41,744 nt of DNA from Ga0077536 sp943370145 (GCA_943370145.1 CALRPY020000038.1:1-41744), one strand, 5' to 3'; counted from the stretch's first letter, positions 26,872 to 35,398 are shown. Notes: generated from the sequence alone by a model not told the origin. A program made the numbers and translations.

Positions 26872-28179
26872 TCAGCGTTCCCGCGCGGCCTCCTCCCGGT
26901 AGCGCACCAGCGGGCTCAGCAGGAAGTCGATCACACGCCGCCGGCCGAGCTTGAATTCCGCCGTGACCTGCATGCCCGGTGACAGCCCGACCTTGCTCCC
27001 GTCGACCGTGAGCAGCGGGCTGTCGAGCGCGATGTGCGCGAGATAGCAGGGTCCCAGCACCTCGTCGGCCACCGCATCGCGTGACAGCCGGGCGAGCCGG
27101 CCGCCGAGCGTGCCGTAGCGGGTGAAATTGAAGGAATCGACCTTCACCACCACGCGCTGGCCCTCGCGCACGAAGCCGATGTCCCGGTTCAGCACGCGCG
27201 CTTCGACCTCGACCACGGCGTCGTCCGGCACGATGCGCAGCAGCGGCTGGGCGGCGGTGACGACGCCACCCTCGGTATGGATCGCGAGCTGCTGCACCCT
27301 GCCCGCGATCGGCGCGACCAGCGTCGACAGTTCGAGCCGACGCGCCGCCTTCGCCGCTTCCTCGCGCACGCCCGCCAGCCGCGTGTCGACGGCCGCAAGT
27401 TCCGCTGACCAGCGCGTCGCGTACTGCGCGGCGACCAGGCGTCGCCGCTCGCGCAGCGTGTCGATGTGCGCCGCCTGCGCGGTGCGCTCCTCGCGCTGGG
27501 CGGCGAGCTGCTGGCGCACGGTGATGCGCTCGCGTTCGACCGCGAGCCAGCGGACACGCGGCACCACGCCCCTGCCCATCAGCTGCCGGTGCGCCTCGGC
27601 CTCCTCCGCGACCAGCGGCAACGTGGCGGCCAGCTGCCCGATCCGCGCGTCCAGGCTCGCCCGTGACGCGCGCGCCGCGCGCAGTTCCGCGTCGATGCCG
27701 GCAAGTGCGGCCCGATACTCCCGGCGCTGCTGCGTGTAGCGGCCGCGCGTCCGCCCGCTCGCCTCGTCGCCCACGCCAGGCCGGTCACCCGCACCGCGGG
27801 CCAGCGCGACCAGGCCTTGCAGCCGCACGCGGTCCGACGCCAGTGTCGCGAGTTCCGCCGCCAGTCGCGCGCCATCGGCGCGTGCCGCGGTGCGATCGAA
27901 TTCAACCAGCACCTGCCCCGCGTCGACGCGCTGGCCTTCCGCGACGCGGATCGCGGCAACGACGGCCTGCTCCGGGGCCTGGACGGTTTTCGTGCGCCCC
28001 ACGACGACGACCTGTCCCGGCGCGATGCCGACCACGTCGACCATCCCGATGCAAGCCCAGGCCAGCGCGACGACCACGCCCAGCGCCAGCGCCCAGAGCA
28101 GCAGGCGCGCGGCGATGGGCGGCGGCGTGCGCTCGATTTCGAGCACGGCGGGCAGGAACGCCCGTTCGGCGCCGCGCAT
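26872..28179 (-). CDS. HlyD-family type I secretion membrane fusion protein
   Basis: A 435-aa periplasmic adaptor. It has a short cytoplasmic N terminus, one membrane helix (about 27-50), a beta segment with VAEGQRVDAGQVLVEFD (lipoyl-like), a long coiled-coil hairpin (about 100-275, rich in Ala/Arg/Glu heptads), the returning lipoyl half LSTLVAPIAGRVQQLAIHTEGGVVTAAQPLLRIVP, and a beta-barrel part ending near LGRRRVIDFLLSPLVRY, the typical HlyD C-terminal motif. It starts 3 bases after the stop of the ABC transporter gene, so the pair is an operon. It would link the ABC exporter to an outer-membrane TolC, which is not in the window. Confidence 0.95.
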   Translation of the reverse strand: MRGAERAFLPAVLEIERTPPPIAARLLLWALALGVVVALAWACIGMVDVVGIAPGQVVVVGRTKTVQAPEQAVVAAIRVAEGQRVDAGQVLVEFDRTAARADGARLAAELATLASDRVRLQGLVALARGAGDRPGVGDEASGRTRGRYTQQRREYRAALAGIDAELRAARASRASLDARIGQLAATLPLVAEEAEAHRQLMGRGVVPRVRWLAVERERITVRQQLAAQREERTAQAAHIDTLRERRRLVAAQYATRWSAELAAVDTRLAGVREEAAKAARRLELSTLVAPIAGRVQQLAIHTEGGVVTAAQPLLRIVPDDAVVEVEARVLNRDIGFVREGQRVVVKVDSFNFTRYGTLGGRLARLSRDAVADEVLGPCYLAHIALDSPLLTVDGSKVGLSPGMQVTAEFKLGRRRVIDFLLSPLVRYREEAARER

Positions 28180-28182
28180 GCG

Positions 28183-30321
28183 TCAGCGCGCGCCGAACGC
28201 GCCGGCCGCCTGCAGCCGGTGCAGCCGCGCATAGAGGCCGCCGCGCGCCAGCAGCGTGTCGTGCGTGCCGCGCTCGACGATTCGTCCCCGTTCCAGCACG
28301 AGGATCACATCCGCGCGACGTACAGCGTTCAGCCGGTGCGCGATCTGGATCACTGTCCGCCCGCGGGCGATCAGCTGCATGTTCGCCTGGACGATCGCCT
28401 CGGACTCGTAATCGAGTGCGCTCGTGGCTTCGTCGAGGATGAGGATCCGCGGCGCGGTGATCAGCGCCCGCGCCAGCGCGATGCGCTGCCGCTGTCCGCC
28501 GGACAGCGCGGCGCCCTGTTCGCCGACCAGCGTGTCGTAGCCATCCGGCAGTTCCATGATGAAAGCGTGGGCACCGGCCACGCGCGCGGCGTCGATCACC
28601 CGTGACATCGGCAGCGCCGGGTCGCGGAGCGCGATGTTCTCGCGCACGCTGCCGTTGAACAGGCGGTTCTCCTGCAGGACCACGCCGATGTGCCGGCGCA
28701 GCCACGCCGGATCGATGGTCGTGAGGTCCTGGCCGTCGACGAGCACCCGGCCCTGCCACGGCAGGATCAGGCGCTGGAGCAGTTTCGCAATCGTGCTCTT
28801 CCCCGAACCGGACGCGCCGACGACGCCGATGAACTGGCCGGGCGCCGCATCGAAGGACACCTCGCTCAGCACGTCGGCGCGATCGGGCCGATAGCGGAAG
28901 GACACGCGGTCGAAGCGGATGCGACCGGCAAGCGCGGGCAGGCTGGCGCGGCCCGGGTCATGTTGCGGCTCCGCCGGCGCGTCCAGCAGATCGCCGACGC
29001 GCCGCACCGCCACGCCCGCCTGCTGGAATTCCTGCCACAGCTGCACGAGCCGGAGCACCGGGCCCGTCACCCGCCCGGCCAGCATGTTGAAGGCGACGAG
29101 TTCGCCGACCGTGAGCGCCCCTTCGATCACCCGCCGCGCGCCGATCCACAACAGCAGCACGGTCGTCAGCTTCTGCACCAGCGCCGCACCCTGCGCGGCG
29201 AGCGTCGACCACTGGCGGGTGCGGAAATCGGCGCCGGTCGCCGCGGCGATCAGCTCATCCCAGCGCCGCGCGTGGCGCGGTTCCACCGCGGCCGCCTTCA
29301 AGGTCTCGATGCCGGCGACGGTCTCGACGAGGAATGCCTGCGCAGTCGCGCCTCGCTCGAAGCGCTCGTCGAGCAGGCGTCGCAGCAGCGGGGTCAGCAG
29401 GCCCGCGAGCAGCATGTGGCACGGCAGGCTCGCGAGCACGATGGCCGCAAGACGGATGTCATAGGCAAACAGCAGCGCAAGGCACACACCCATGAACGGG
29501 ACGTCGATCGCAAGGGCCATCGCCGTGCCGGTCAGGAACTGGCGGATGTGTTCGAGCTCGCGCACGCGCGCGACCGTGTCGCCTATCCGCCGCGCCTCGA
29601 AATAAGCGAGCGGCAGCCGCAGCAGGTGGCGGAACAGCTCGCTGCCGAGACGGACGTCGACACGGTTGGTCGTGTGCGCGAGCACGTGATCGCGCAGCGT
29701 GCCAAGCACGACCTCGAACACGGCAACGACGACGAGGCCGACGCACAGCACGTCCAGCGTCGTCAGCCCCCGGTGCACCAGCACCTTGTCCACGACGATC
29801 TGGAAGCCTATCGGCGTTGCCAGGGCGAGCAACTGCAGGACCAGCGCCGCCAGCAGCACCTCGGCGAACAGCGCGCGATAGCGCGCCAGCGCGGCGAGGA
29901 ACCAGCCGAAACCAAAGCCGCCAGGCGCGATGCGTGGCCCGGCGCGTCGCGCGAACAGCAGCAGCTCGCCCGACCATTCGTCGGTGAAGATGCGGCGGCC
30001 GACCACCGACAGCCGCGACCCCGCCTGCAGCAGTACCGTGTCTTCGCGCACGCCGGCGAGCACCACGTAGCGGCCGTCGGTCGCGCGCGCGAGCGCCGGC
30101 AGCGGCATCTGCTGCAGCTGCGCCCAGTCGGCGCGCACACACCGCGCCTTGAGACCCAGCCAGCGCGCGGCGCGCAGGAGCTCGGCAGTCGCCAGCGGCG
30201 CCGCGTCCTCCGGCGCGAACTCGTGGCGCAGACGCGCGGCGTCCGCGGGCAGGCCATGGCTGCCGGCGATGAGGACGAGGCCGTCGAGGCCGGTGTCCGG
30301 GCTGTCGCGTGTGTCGGGCAC
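28183..30321 (-). CDS. HlyB-type ABC exporter with inactive C39-like domain
   Basis: A 712-aa type I secretion ATPase/permease. Residues 1-130 are a peptidase-C39-like domain. The catalytic Cys of the family would fall around GLVLIAGSHGLPAD, where there is none, so it is the CLD type that binds the substrate without cutting it, as in HlyB. Residues about 150-440 hold six membrane helices. The nucleotide-binding domain (about 470-705) has Walker A GASGSGKS, Q-loop VLQENRLFNGSVRENI, signature LSGGQRQR, Walker B ILILDEATSALD and H-loop IAHRLNAV. With the HlyD partner it should export an unfolded RTX-like or similar protein with a C-terminal signal. No such substrate gene is visible in the window. 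Confidence 0.96.
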   Translation of the reverse strand: MPDTRDSPDTGLDGLVLIAGSHGLPADAARLRHEFAPEDAAPLATAELLRAARWLGLKARCVRADWAQLQQMPLPALARATDGRYVVLAGVREDTVLLQAGSRLSVVGRRIFTDEWSGELLLFARRAGPRIAPGGFGFGWFLAALARYRALFAEVLLAALVLQLLALATPIGFQIVVDKVLVHRGLTTLDVLCVGLVVVAVFEVVLGTLRDHVLAHTTNRVDVRLGSELFRHLLRLPLAYFEARRIGDTVARVRELEHIRQFLTGTAMALAIDVPFMGVCLALLFAYDIRLAAIVLASLPCHMLLAGLLTPLLRRLLDERFERGATAQAFLVETVAGIETLKAAAVEPRHARRWDELIAAATGADFRTRQWSTLAAQGAALVQKLTTVLLLWIGARRVIEGALTVGELVAFNMLAGRVTGPVLRLVQLWQEFQQAGVAVRRVGDLLDAPAEPQHDPGRASLPALAGRIRFDRVSFRYRPDRADVLSEVSFDAAPGQFIGVVGASGSGKSTIAKLLQRLILPWQGRVLVDGQDLTTIDPAWLRRHIGVVLQENRLFNGSVRENIALRDPALPMSRVIDAARVAGAHAFIMELPDGYDTLVGEQGAALSGGQRQRIALARALITAPRILILDEATSALDYESEAIVQANMQLIARGRTVIQIAHRLNAVRRADVILVLERGRIVERGTHDTLLARGGLYARLHRLQAAGAFGAR

Positions 30322-30657
30322 GGCGCGGGCACATCCTTGTGCGTGGGAACAGCCGCATGATGTCAGGAGGGCCGTCCGGCCGGAGGCTCCGTCGCCAGGC
30401 GAGACGGCGGTGCGGGAAATTGTCCGCGTCCGCCCCGAGCCGGGGAGAGTGAAACAGGCGAGGGAAATGCCCGTGTGTCCTCATCTCGCGCAAGCGCGCC
30501 CGCCCCAGGGGCGGGCTGTCTCTTGGTCACATTTGGACGTGGGTGCCGGTGTCCGCGTGCCTAAGGGCCACCGAGCAAGGGTGTGCCGCGCTGCGCTCAG
30601 ACGACCTGCAGGGTCCAAGGCCTGCCGGTTCTCACAATGGCATCGAGAATCCTCAGC

Positions 30658-30698
30658 GGAGAAAAGGTGTCAGATTTGAAATCTGACACCTTTTCTCC
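30658..30698. repeat. 41-base palindrome (20-bp perfect arms)
   Basis: Arms GGAGAAAAGGTGTCAGATTT (30658-30677) and AAATCTGACACCTTTTCTCC (30679-30698) are perfect reverse complements around a single G. The AT-rich content and the GGTGTCAG/CTGACACC core stand out from the flanks. I recall similar GTGTCAGA/TCTGACAC palindromes as dispersed extragenic repeats in other proteobacteria, some near REP-associated transposases; that link is from memory and unchecked. Confidence 0.85.
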
Positions 30699-31023
30699 CC
30701 TCGACGGGGCCAGCCAGTCGGCGCCGGGCAAGGAATTTTGCAGCAACGGTCATGCTGCGAGAGCATCGCCCGCCAACATGAAAGAAGCTCCCCGGCAGGC
30801 GCGAGGGCCGGCCTTCGCGAGAAGCTTGGGGGACAGACGTGGAAAATCTCACCCGGCCTCTCCAGAGCCGGGCTGCGTCGGGCGTCGGGCCGACCATTCG
30901 ACCATTGAAGCCTCGACGGTACAGGCGAGGAATTCATTTTCGCGCCGGCCGCTTGTTGGGCTTCCTGCTTCAGCCCAACGGTCATGATGCGCGTGCGTCA
31001 CCTCGCGCCATGAAAGACATTCG

Positions 31024-31045
31024 CCTCTCCCGCGCGCGGGAGAGG
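31024..31045. repeat. 22-base perfect palindrome
   Basis: CCTCTCCCGCG (31024-31034) is the reverse complement of CGCGGGAGAGG (31035-31045). It lies near the right end of the inverted-repeat element, beside an ATGAAAGA string that also occurs at 30778-30785 within a diverged direct repeat. Confidence 0.75.
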
Positions 31046-31149
31046 TGAAGCTGAGTCCGACCGCGCGATCAAGCCTCTTTCAAAGCAATCAACGCGCGAG
31101 CACAAATGTGACCAGGAGACAGCCCGGGCCAGGAGAGGCGGAGTCCTCC

Positions 31150-32874
31150 TCAGCGCCGCCGGATGATCGGCAGCACGAGGTGCGAGGCGTGCTCGGCGTC
31201 GTGCAGGACCCGGTTGGTCGCGACCTTGAAGTCCTTTGCACCCTCGCGCGCGATCACGCCGCCGGTGTTGGTGTTGCGATCGAAGCGCGGAAAGTTCGAA
31301 CTCGAGACTTCGAGGCGGATGCGGTGGCCGGCCCGGAACACGTTCGAGGTCGCGACGAGGTCGATCTCGAGGCAGTACACCTCGCCGGGCGTCATCAGCA
31401 CCTGCCGATCGAGGCCTTCGCGGTAGCGGGCGCGCAGGATGCCGTCGGTCAGCAGCATCGCGCGGCCGTCCGGATGAACGTCGACGAGCTTGCCGGTGAA
31501 ATCGGTGTCGGGGGCGTTCGACGATACATGAAGCGTCAGGCGCACCGGCCCCGTGACTTCGGTGTCCTCGGCGAGCACCTCGCTGGTATAGACCAGCACG
31601 TCCGCCCGTCGCTCGACGGCGCGCTGATCGCGCGGTCCCGCGTTGGCGGCCACGAAGAGCCCGGGCAGGAAGGTCGCCCCGCCGACCGTGGGCACCGGGT
31701 CGCGCGGATCGTAGTAGTAGGTGTCCGGTGATTCTTCGTCGGGCGGCGTGGTCGACAGCGTGCCGTCGTGTTCGATGGTGCCTGCATGGCCACCGCTGTG
31801 CAGGTACCAGCGCTGCCAGTCGGTGTCGGGCAGCGGCCAGTCGTCTTCCTCGCGCCACGCATCGGGCCCCATCACGAAAATCCTGACCGGCCTGTCGCTT
31901 CCCACGCCGTTGTCGACGCCCTTCAGGTGGTGGTCGAACCAGCGGATCTGCTCGGCGGTGACGTCGACCACCGCGTCGTGCGCCATCAGGCCGAAATTGC
32001 GCTCGGCATAGACGCCGCCGTTGTACCCGTGCACCCACGGGCCGATCACGAGTTTCTGTGCCGTGCGGCCCTTCATCGCCGTGTAGTTCGCGAGCGTGCC
32101 GCCGAGGAAGAGGTCGTACCAGCCGCCGAAATTCAGGGCCGGCACCTTGATGGCGTCGTAGCGCTCGCGCGGCGCGATCGCACGCCAGTAGTCATCATAG
32201 TCCGGGTGCGCGAGCCAGTCCGCGACGTAGGGCGCGAGTTCGGCGAGTTCCGGCATTTCCGCGAGCGGCGTGTGCCAGTAACGCTCTGCCACCGTGTCCG
32301 CGGCGGCGATCGCGGCGCCGATGTCCGCACCGGCGGCCTGGCCGCGCGTCACGCGGCGCACGGCCTCGGCGACACCGAAGGTGGCGGTCGCCCACTGCAG
32401 GATGAAACCGAGCTGGAAGGCGCCGCCCTGGTAGGTCCACTTGTCGTGGTACTGGTCGGTCGTGATGAACGGCGCCAGCGCCTTCAGGGCCGGCGGCGAT
32501 TCCGTCGCGGCGAGCCACTGCGTCGCGCCGTAATAGGACGCGCCCATCATGCCGACATCGCCACTAGCCCAGGGCTGCGCCGCGGCCCAGGCAATGGCGT
32601 CCGCACCGTCCCGCGCTTCCTGGAAATACGGAGAGAAGCTGCCGTCGGAGGCCCAGGTGCCGCGACAGTCCTGCACGACGACCGCATAGCCCGCGTGCGC
32701 GATGCGCAGGATGTCGCCGGCGAGGAAGAGCAGCGCCGGCTGCTCCTTGTTGTAGGGCAGCCTGAGCATGACCACCGGATGGCGCCCGTCGCCCGCGGGC
32801 CGGTAGACGTCCGTCGCGAGCTGGACGCCGTCGCGCATGGCGACCCGGATGTTCTTGTCGATGATGAGCGACAT
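31150..32874 (-). CDS. CocE/NonD-family hydrolase (X-Pro dipeptidyl-peptidase S15-like)
   Basis: A 574-aa hydrolase starting at ATG 32874 with GGGGGAG upstream. The N-terminal alpha/beta domain begins VAMRDGVQLATDVYRPAG and has YAVVVQDCRGTWASDGSF and the nucleophile elbow GMMGASYYGATQW (Ser113). The C-terminal jelly-roll domain (from about 350) is the CocE type: FTGKLVDVHPDGRAMLLTDGILRARYREG, HRIRLEVSSSNFPRFDRNTNTGG and HASHLVLPIIRR. The VIGPWVHGYN segment supplies the likely catalytic His. The family cleaves esters or amides, for example the cocaine esterase and glutaryl-7-ACA acylase. The substrate is unknown. Its 3' end lies 24 bases from the right inverted repeat of the element. Confidence 0.93.
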   Translation of the reverse strand: MSLIIDKNIRVAMRDGVQLATDVYRPAGDGRHPVVMLRLPYNKEQPALLFLAGDILRIAHAGYAVVVQDCRGTWASDGSFSPYFQEARDGADAIAWAAAQPWASGDVGMMGASYYGATQWLAATESPPALKALAPFITTDQYHDKWTYQGGAFQLGFILQWATATFGVAEAVRRVTRGQAAGADIGAAIAAADTVAERYWHTPLAEMPELAELAPYVADWLAHPDYDDYWRAIAPRERYDAIKVPALNFGGWYDLFLGGTLANYTAMKGRTAQKLVIGPWVHGYNGGVYAERNFGLMAHDAVVDVTAEQIRWFDHHLKGVDNGVGSDRPVRIFVMGPDAWREEDDWPLPDTDWQRWYLHSGGHAGTIEHDGTLSTTPPDEESPDTYYYDPRDPVPTVGGATFLPGLFVAANAGPRDQRAVERRADVLVYTSEVLAEDTEVTGPVRLTLHVSSNAPDTDFTGKLVDVHPDGRAMLLTDGILRARYREGLDRQVLMTPGEVYCLEIDLVATSNVFRAGHRIRLEVSSSNFPRFDRNTNTGGVIAREGAKDFKVATNRVLHDAEHASHLVLPIIRRR

Positions 32875-33059
32875 TGCAGCACTCCCCCTGCTGGATTCTT
32901 TTGATTTGTACCGCAGGATTTATCACCAGCGGGCATACGGATGCAAATCGCATCCGTGTCGCTGCAGGGCGTGGGGCGGACGTCGTCAGGCGCAGGCGCC
33001 GCGGCGCGCCGGGGCCCGGGGCGAGGCAGGGCACGCCCCGGTGGGGAGAGAACGGGGAA

Positions 33060-33079
33060 CCGCGCGCGAATGCGCGCGG
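33060..33079. other. GC hairpin just after the PfkB gene
   Basis: CCGCGCGC (33060-33067) pairs with GCGCGCGG (33072-33079) around GAAT, 6 bases beyond the PfkB stop. There is no T-run on the minus-strand 3' side (GTTCCCCG follows), so it is at best a Rho-assisted terminator or RNA-end protector. Confidence 0.5.
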
Positions 33080-33085
33080 CCGGCG

Positions 33086-34024
33086 CTACCAGGCCAGGCG
33101 TTCCCTGAATTCCCGCTCGTAGCGGCCTTCGAAGTCGGTGCGCGTGAAATGGTGGTTCTGCGTGCCCGCATGCTCGATCTTGAGCGCACCCATCAGCGAA
33201 GCGATGCGTCCTGTCGTCGGCCAATCGAGCTTGTGCATCAGGCCGTACAGCAGGCCCGCGCGATAGGCGTCGCCACAACCGGTCGGGTCGACGATCTGCC
33301 GGGGCTTCGCCGCCGGGATCTCGAGGGTGCCCTGCTTGCGATGGATCAGTGAACCGTCGCCACCGCGGGTGACGATGAAGGCCTCGACGTGCTGCGCGAT
33401 CTCCGCCGGCGACCAGCCGGTGCGCTCCTGCATGAGCTGCGCCTCGTAGTCGTTCACCGTCACCCAGGTCGCGTCCATGATGAAGTGCTTGAGGTCGTCG
33501 CCGTTGAACATCGGCATGCCCTGGCCAGGGTCGAAGATGAACGGGATGCCGGCGGCGCTGAGCTGCCGCGCGTGCTCAATCATGCCGTCGCGCCCGTCTG
33601 GCGCGATGATCCCGACGCTGACGCCCTGCGCGTCGGCGACGCTGTTGGCGTGCGAATGCTCCATCGCCCCAGGGTGGAAGGCCGTGATCTGGTTGTCGTC
33701 GAGATCGGTCGTGATGAAGGCCTGGGCCGTCAGGGTGTTCTCGACGACCTTCACGTGGCGGCGATCGATGCCGTGCCGGTCCATCCACTCCGCGTAGGGC
33801 GTGAAATCGATGCCGACGGTCCCCATCGGCACCGGCTGGCCACCGAGCAGCTTCAGGTTGTAGGCGATGTTGCCGGCGCAGCCGCCGAACTCGCGGCGCA
33901 GGCGCGGCACCAGGAAGGATACGTTCAGGATGTGAATCTTGTCCGGCAGGATGTGATTCTTGAAGTGGTCCTGGAAGACCATGATGTTGTCGAACGCGAA
34001 GGAGCCGCAGATCAGGGCCGACAT
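33086..34024 (-). CDS. PfkB-family sugar/nucleoside kinase
   Basis: A 312-aa ribokinase/adenosine-kinase-fold protein. The N-terminal signature RREFGGCAGNIAYNLKLLGG (GG...N) and the C-terminal DPTGCGDAYRAGLL with the catalytic base Asp252 are intact. The AFHPGAMEHSHAN and VTRGGDGSLI blocks also fit. It phosphorylates a sugar or nucleoside with ATP. The closest remembered annotation is a putative carbohydrate or adenosine kinase, but specificity cannot be read from the sequence. It is divergent from the membrane protein gene at 34145 and followed by a hairpin. Confidence 0.93.
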   Translation of the reverse strand: MSALICGSFAFDNIMVFQDHFKNHILPDKIHILNVSFLVPRLRREFGGCAGNIAYNLKLLGGQPVPMGTVGIDFTPYAEWMDRHGIDRRHVKVVENTLTAQAFITTDLDDNQITAFHPGAMEHSHANSVADAQGVSVGIIAPDGRDGMIEHARQLSAAGIPFIFDPGQGMPMFNGDDLKHFIMDATWVTVNDYEAQLMQERTGWSPAEIAQHVEAFIVTRGGDGSLIHRKQGTLEIPAAKPRQIVDPTGCGDAYRAGLLYGLMHKLDWPTTGRIASLMGALKIEHAGTQNHHFTRTDFEGRYEREFRERLAW

Positions 34025-34144
34025 GGTGATACCCGAATAGTTTGACCGCGCAATGGTGCCTCAGCGCCGTTTCTTTGGCCACCAAGCTGGCGCCCGGCCG
34101 GCGCCCGGCCGGCGGAGTGGCCAAGCCGCCGGGCATCGTGCACC

Positions 34145-34804
34145 ATGCCGCCCGTGAATTTCATCGACGCCCTGTGCGACAGCCGCGTGCTGTTCTCGAT
34201 CGCCGTCCATGCCGCGCTCGCCACGCTGGAACCTTTCATCGAGTTCTGGATCGAGCGCCGCTTCCACGACAACCCGCCCGCCCTGTGGCTGCGCGAGCAT
34301 GTCGGCCTGCCCCTGCTGCGCGCGGCCTGCGTGGTGCTGTTCGTCTACCTCGCCTACCCGGCGCTGTTCGGGCTGCGCGAGGCGCCGTCGCTCATGACGC
34401 TGCTCGCGGCCCATGAGGACGGCACCAGCACGGTGCTCGGCGTCGCCTTCCTCGTCGCCCTCGCCGCGCCCGTCGTGCCGCTGTTCCACCGCCACCCCGA
34501 ACTCGTGCTGCCGCTGCAGGGCATGCTCGCCACCGCATTCCTGTTCGACTGGTTGACCGACTACCTGCACATCACGGCGGCGTCGGTCTGGCCCGGCTTC
34601 GACGTGCTGTTGCTCATGGGCGTCACGGCTTGGCTGATGCACCGCCTCGCGCACCGTGCGGGTCGCCTGGCTGGCGCGCAGGCCGATGCGATGACGGATT
34701 CGAACGGATACGAGGCGCTGGTCGTGCACGTCGTCACCCTGCTTGCGCAGTTGCCGGTGATCCTGATTTACAGCACCGCGCTCGCGGCCCAGATTGCGAT
34801 TTGA
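34145..34804 (+). CDS. Multi-pass membrane protein of unknown function
   Basis: A 219-aa protein with about five hydrophobic helices: residues about 12-30, 55-77, 95-115, 122-165 (two) and 195-217. It has polar, charged loops in between (FWIERRFHDN, HEDGTSTVLG, HRLAHRAGRLAGAQADAM). I recognise no family motif. The His residues at FHRHPE and LHRLAHR-like positions are not in a known metal pattern. It is divergent from PfkB, with 120 bases between starts. Codon use is like the GC-rich left part, in contrast to the genes that follow. Confidence 0.75.
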   Translation: MPPVNFIDALCDSRVLFSIAVHAALATLEPFIEFWIERRFHDNPPALWLREHVGLPLLRAACVVLFVYLAYPALFGLREAPSLMTLLAAHEDGTSTVLGVAFLVALAAPVVPLFHRHPELVLPLQGMLATAFLFDWLTDYLHITAASVWPGFDVLLLMGVTAWLMHRLAHRAGRLAGAQADAMTDSNGYEALVVHVVTLLAQLPVILIYSTALAAQIAI

Positions 34805-35398
34805 GCCGTTCGCGGCCCCCACTTCACCATGGGCAATGTCAGCCCCCACGGATGTCGAGCTGCATGCCGGCCTCGCTGGCCGGCATGCAGCCGTCGACAG
34901 GAAGCACGTCGCAGAGTCATCCATTCGGGGCCGCACGGCCAAACCGTGCCGCCATCGTGAATCAAGCGCCGCCGGGAGCTGACCGCAAGGCCGTGATGCC
35001 TTGATTCAACGCGACGTAGCCTCACTGTTCGCCAAGGAACACCACCCGGGCCAAGCCACGCCGATGGACGGGTGTCACGACGATTGGCTCGAAAACATCC
35101 TTTTGAGCCGTGGCGCGCTCCGCCCCATACGGCAAGCCGACGCCCCGGACTGACAACCTCCGCCGTCTTGCCCTGTCATCGGCACTCCACGTCGTGCCCT
35201 TTTTGACCACATCGGCACGCGTCCACGCCACGCACGCCCCCCGTCGCCGCTGATGTCGGCAAATGCTTTGGGACATTTTTCGTCTGCTTCGGGCCAAATT
35301 GCTTCGGGCAGCGGAGCAGGTGTGGACGCCCGCTGGTAGCGGATGTTAAGAACTGACGCCAAAAATGCAGTTCATCGACCCCGCAGGAGGAGTGTCCC
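34805..35398. other. Gene-free region with a strong hairpin
   Basis: In this 594-base gap I find no supported gene; the minus-strand frames of about 75-95 codons show no family features. It holds the 20-bp hairpin at 34853-34899 and three TGCTTYGGG copies (35264, 35284, 35300). The last 20 bases carry the ribosome site (GCAGGAGGAG) of the rhodanese gene. Composition becomes less GC-rich toward the right. Confidence 0.6.
34853..34899. repeat. Long inverted repeat/hairpin after the membrane protein
   Basis: GCTGCATGCCGGCC (34859-34872) pairs perfectly with GGCCGGCATGCAGC (34878-34891) around TCGCT. The stem extends with TGTCGA (34853-34858) and TCGACA (34894-34899) after a 2-base bulge. That is 20 bp in all, 50 bases past the membrane protein stop. 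No T-tract follows, so a Rho-assisted terminator, a REP-like unit or a protein-binding site are all possible. Confidence 0.8.

Larger units (their letters stand above)
30512..31126. mobile_element. Inverted-repeat-bounded element, MITE-like candidate (615 bp)
   Basis: The left end reads CGGGCTGTCTC then TTGGTCACATTTG (30512-30535). The right end is its reverse complement (31103-31126) with one mismatch in 24 (T against C). The 615-bp unit contains no transposase and is dense in hairpins, like a non-autonomous miniature element or a cluster of extragenic repeats. I could not identify a target-site duplication by eye. Calling it mobile is inference; the inverted repeats themselves are directly visible. 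Confidence 0.45.
30322..31149. other. Repeat- and palindrome-rich non-coding region
   Basis: This 828-base gap between the exporter and the CocE-like gene has several strong symmetries. Two 24-bp inverted repeats lie at 30512-30535 and 31103-31126. A 19-base palindrome (30498-30516) overlaps the left repeat. A 41-base palindrome lies at 30658-30698. Smaller hairpins are at 30852-30872 and 30955-30979, and a 22-base palindrome at 31024-31045. The open frames here (for example 30583-30987 plus and 30653-30985 minus) run straight through these symmetries and look like chance ORFs, not genes. No transposase is present. Confidence 0.75.

Noticed and set aside
28690..30360. Plus-strand open frame of 556 codons opposite the ABC exporter
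   Set aside because: It is antisense to the exporter gene, which has complete ABC motifs; no domain is seen in the opposite reading.
30583..30987. 134-codon plus-strand ORF and overlapping 110-codon minus-strand ORF in the repeat region
   Set aside because: Both read through the 41-base palindrome and other hairpins, and neither has a ribosome site or a family signature. They are probably chance frames often mis-annotated in such repeats.
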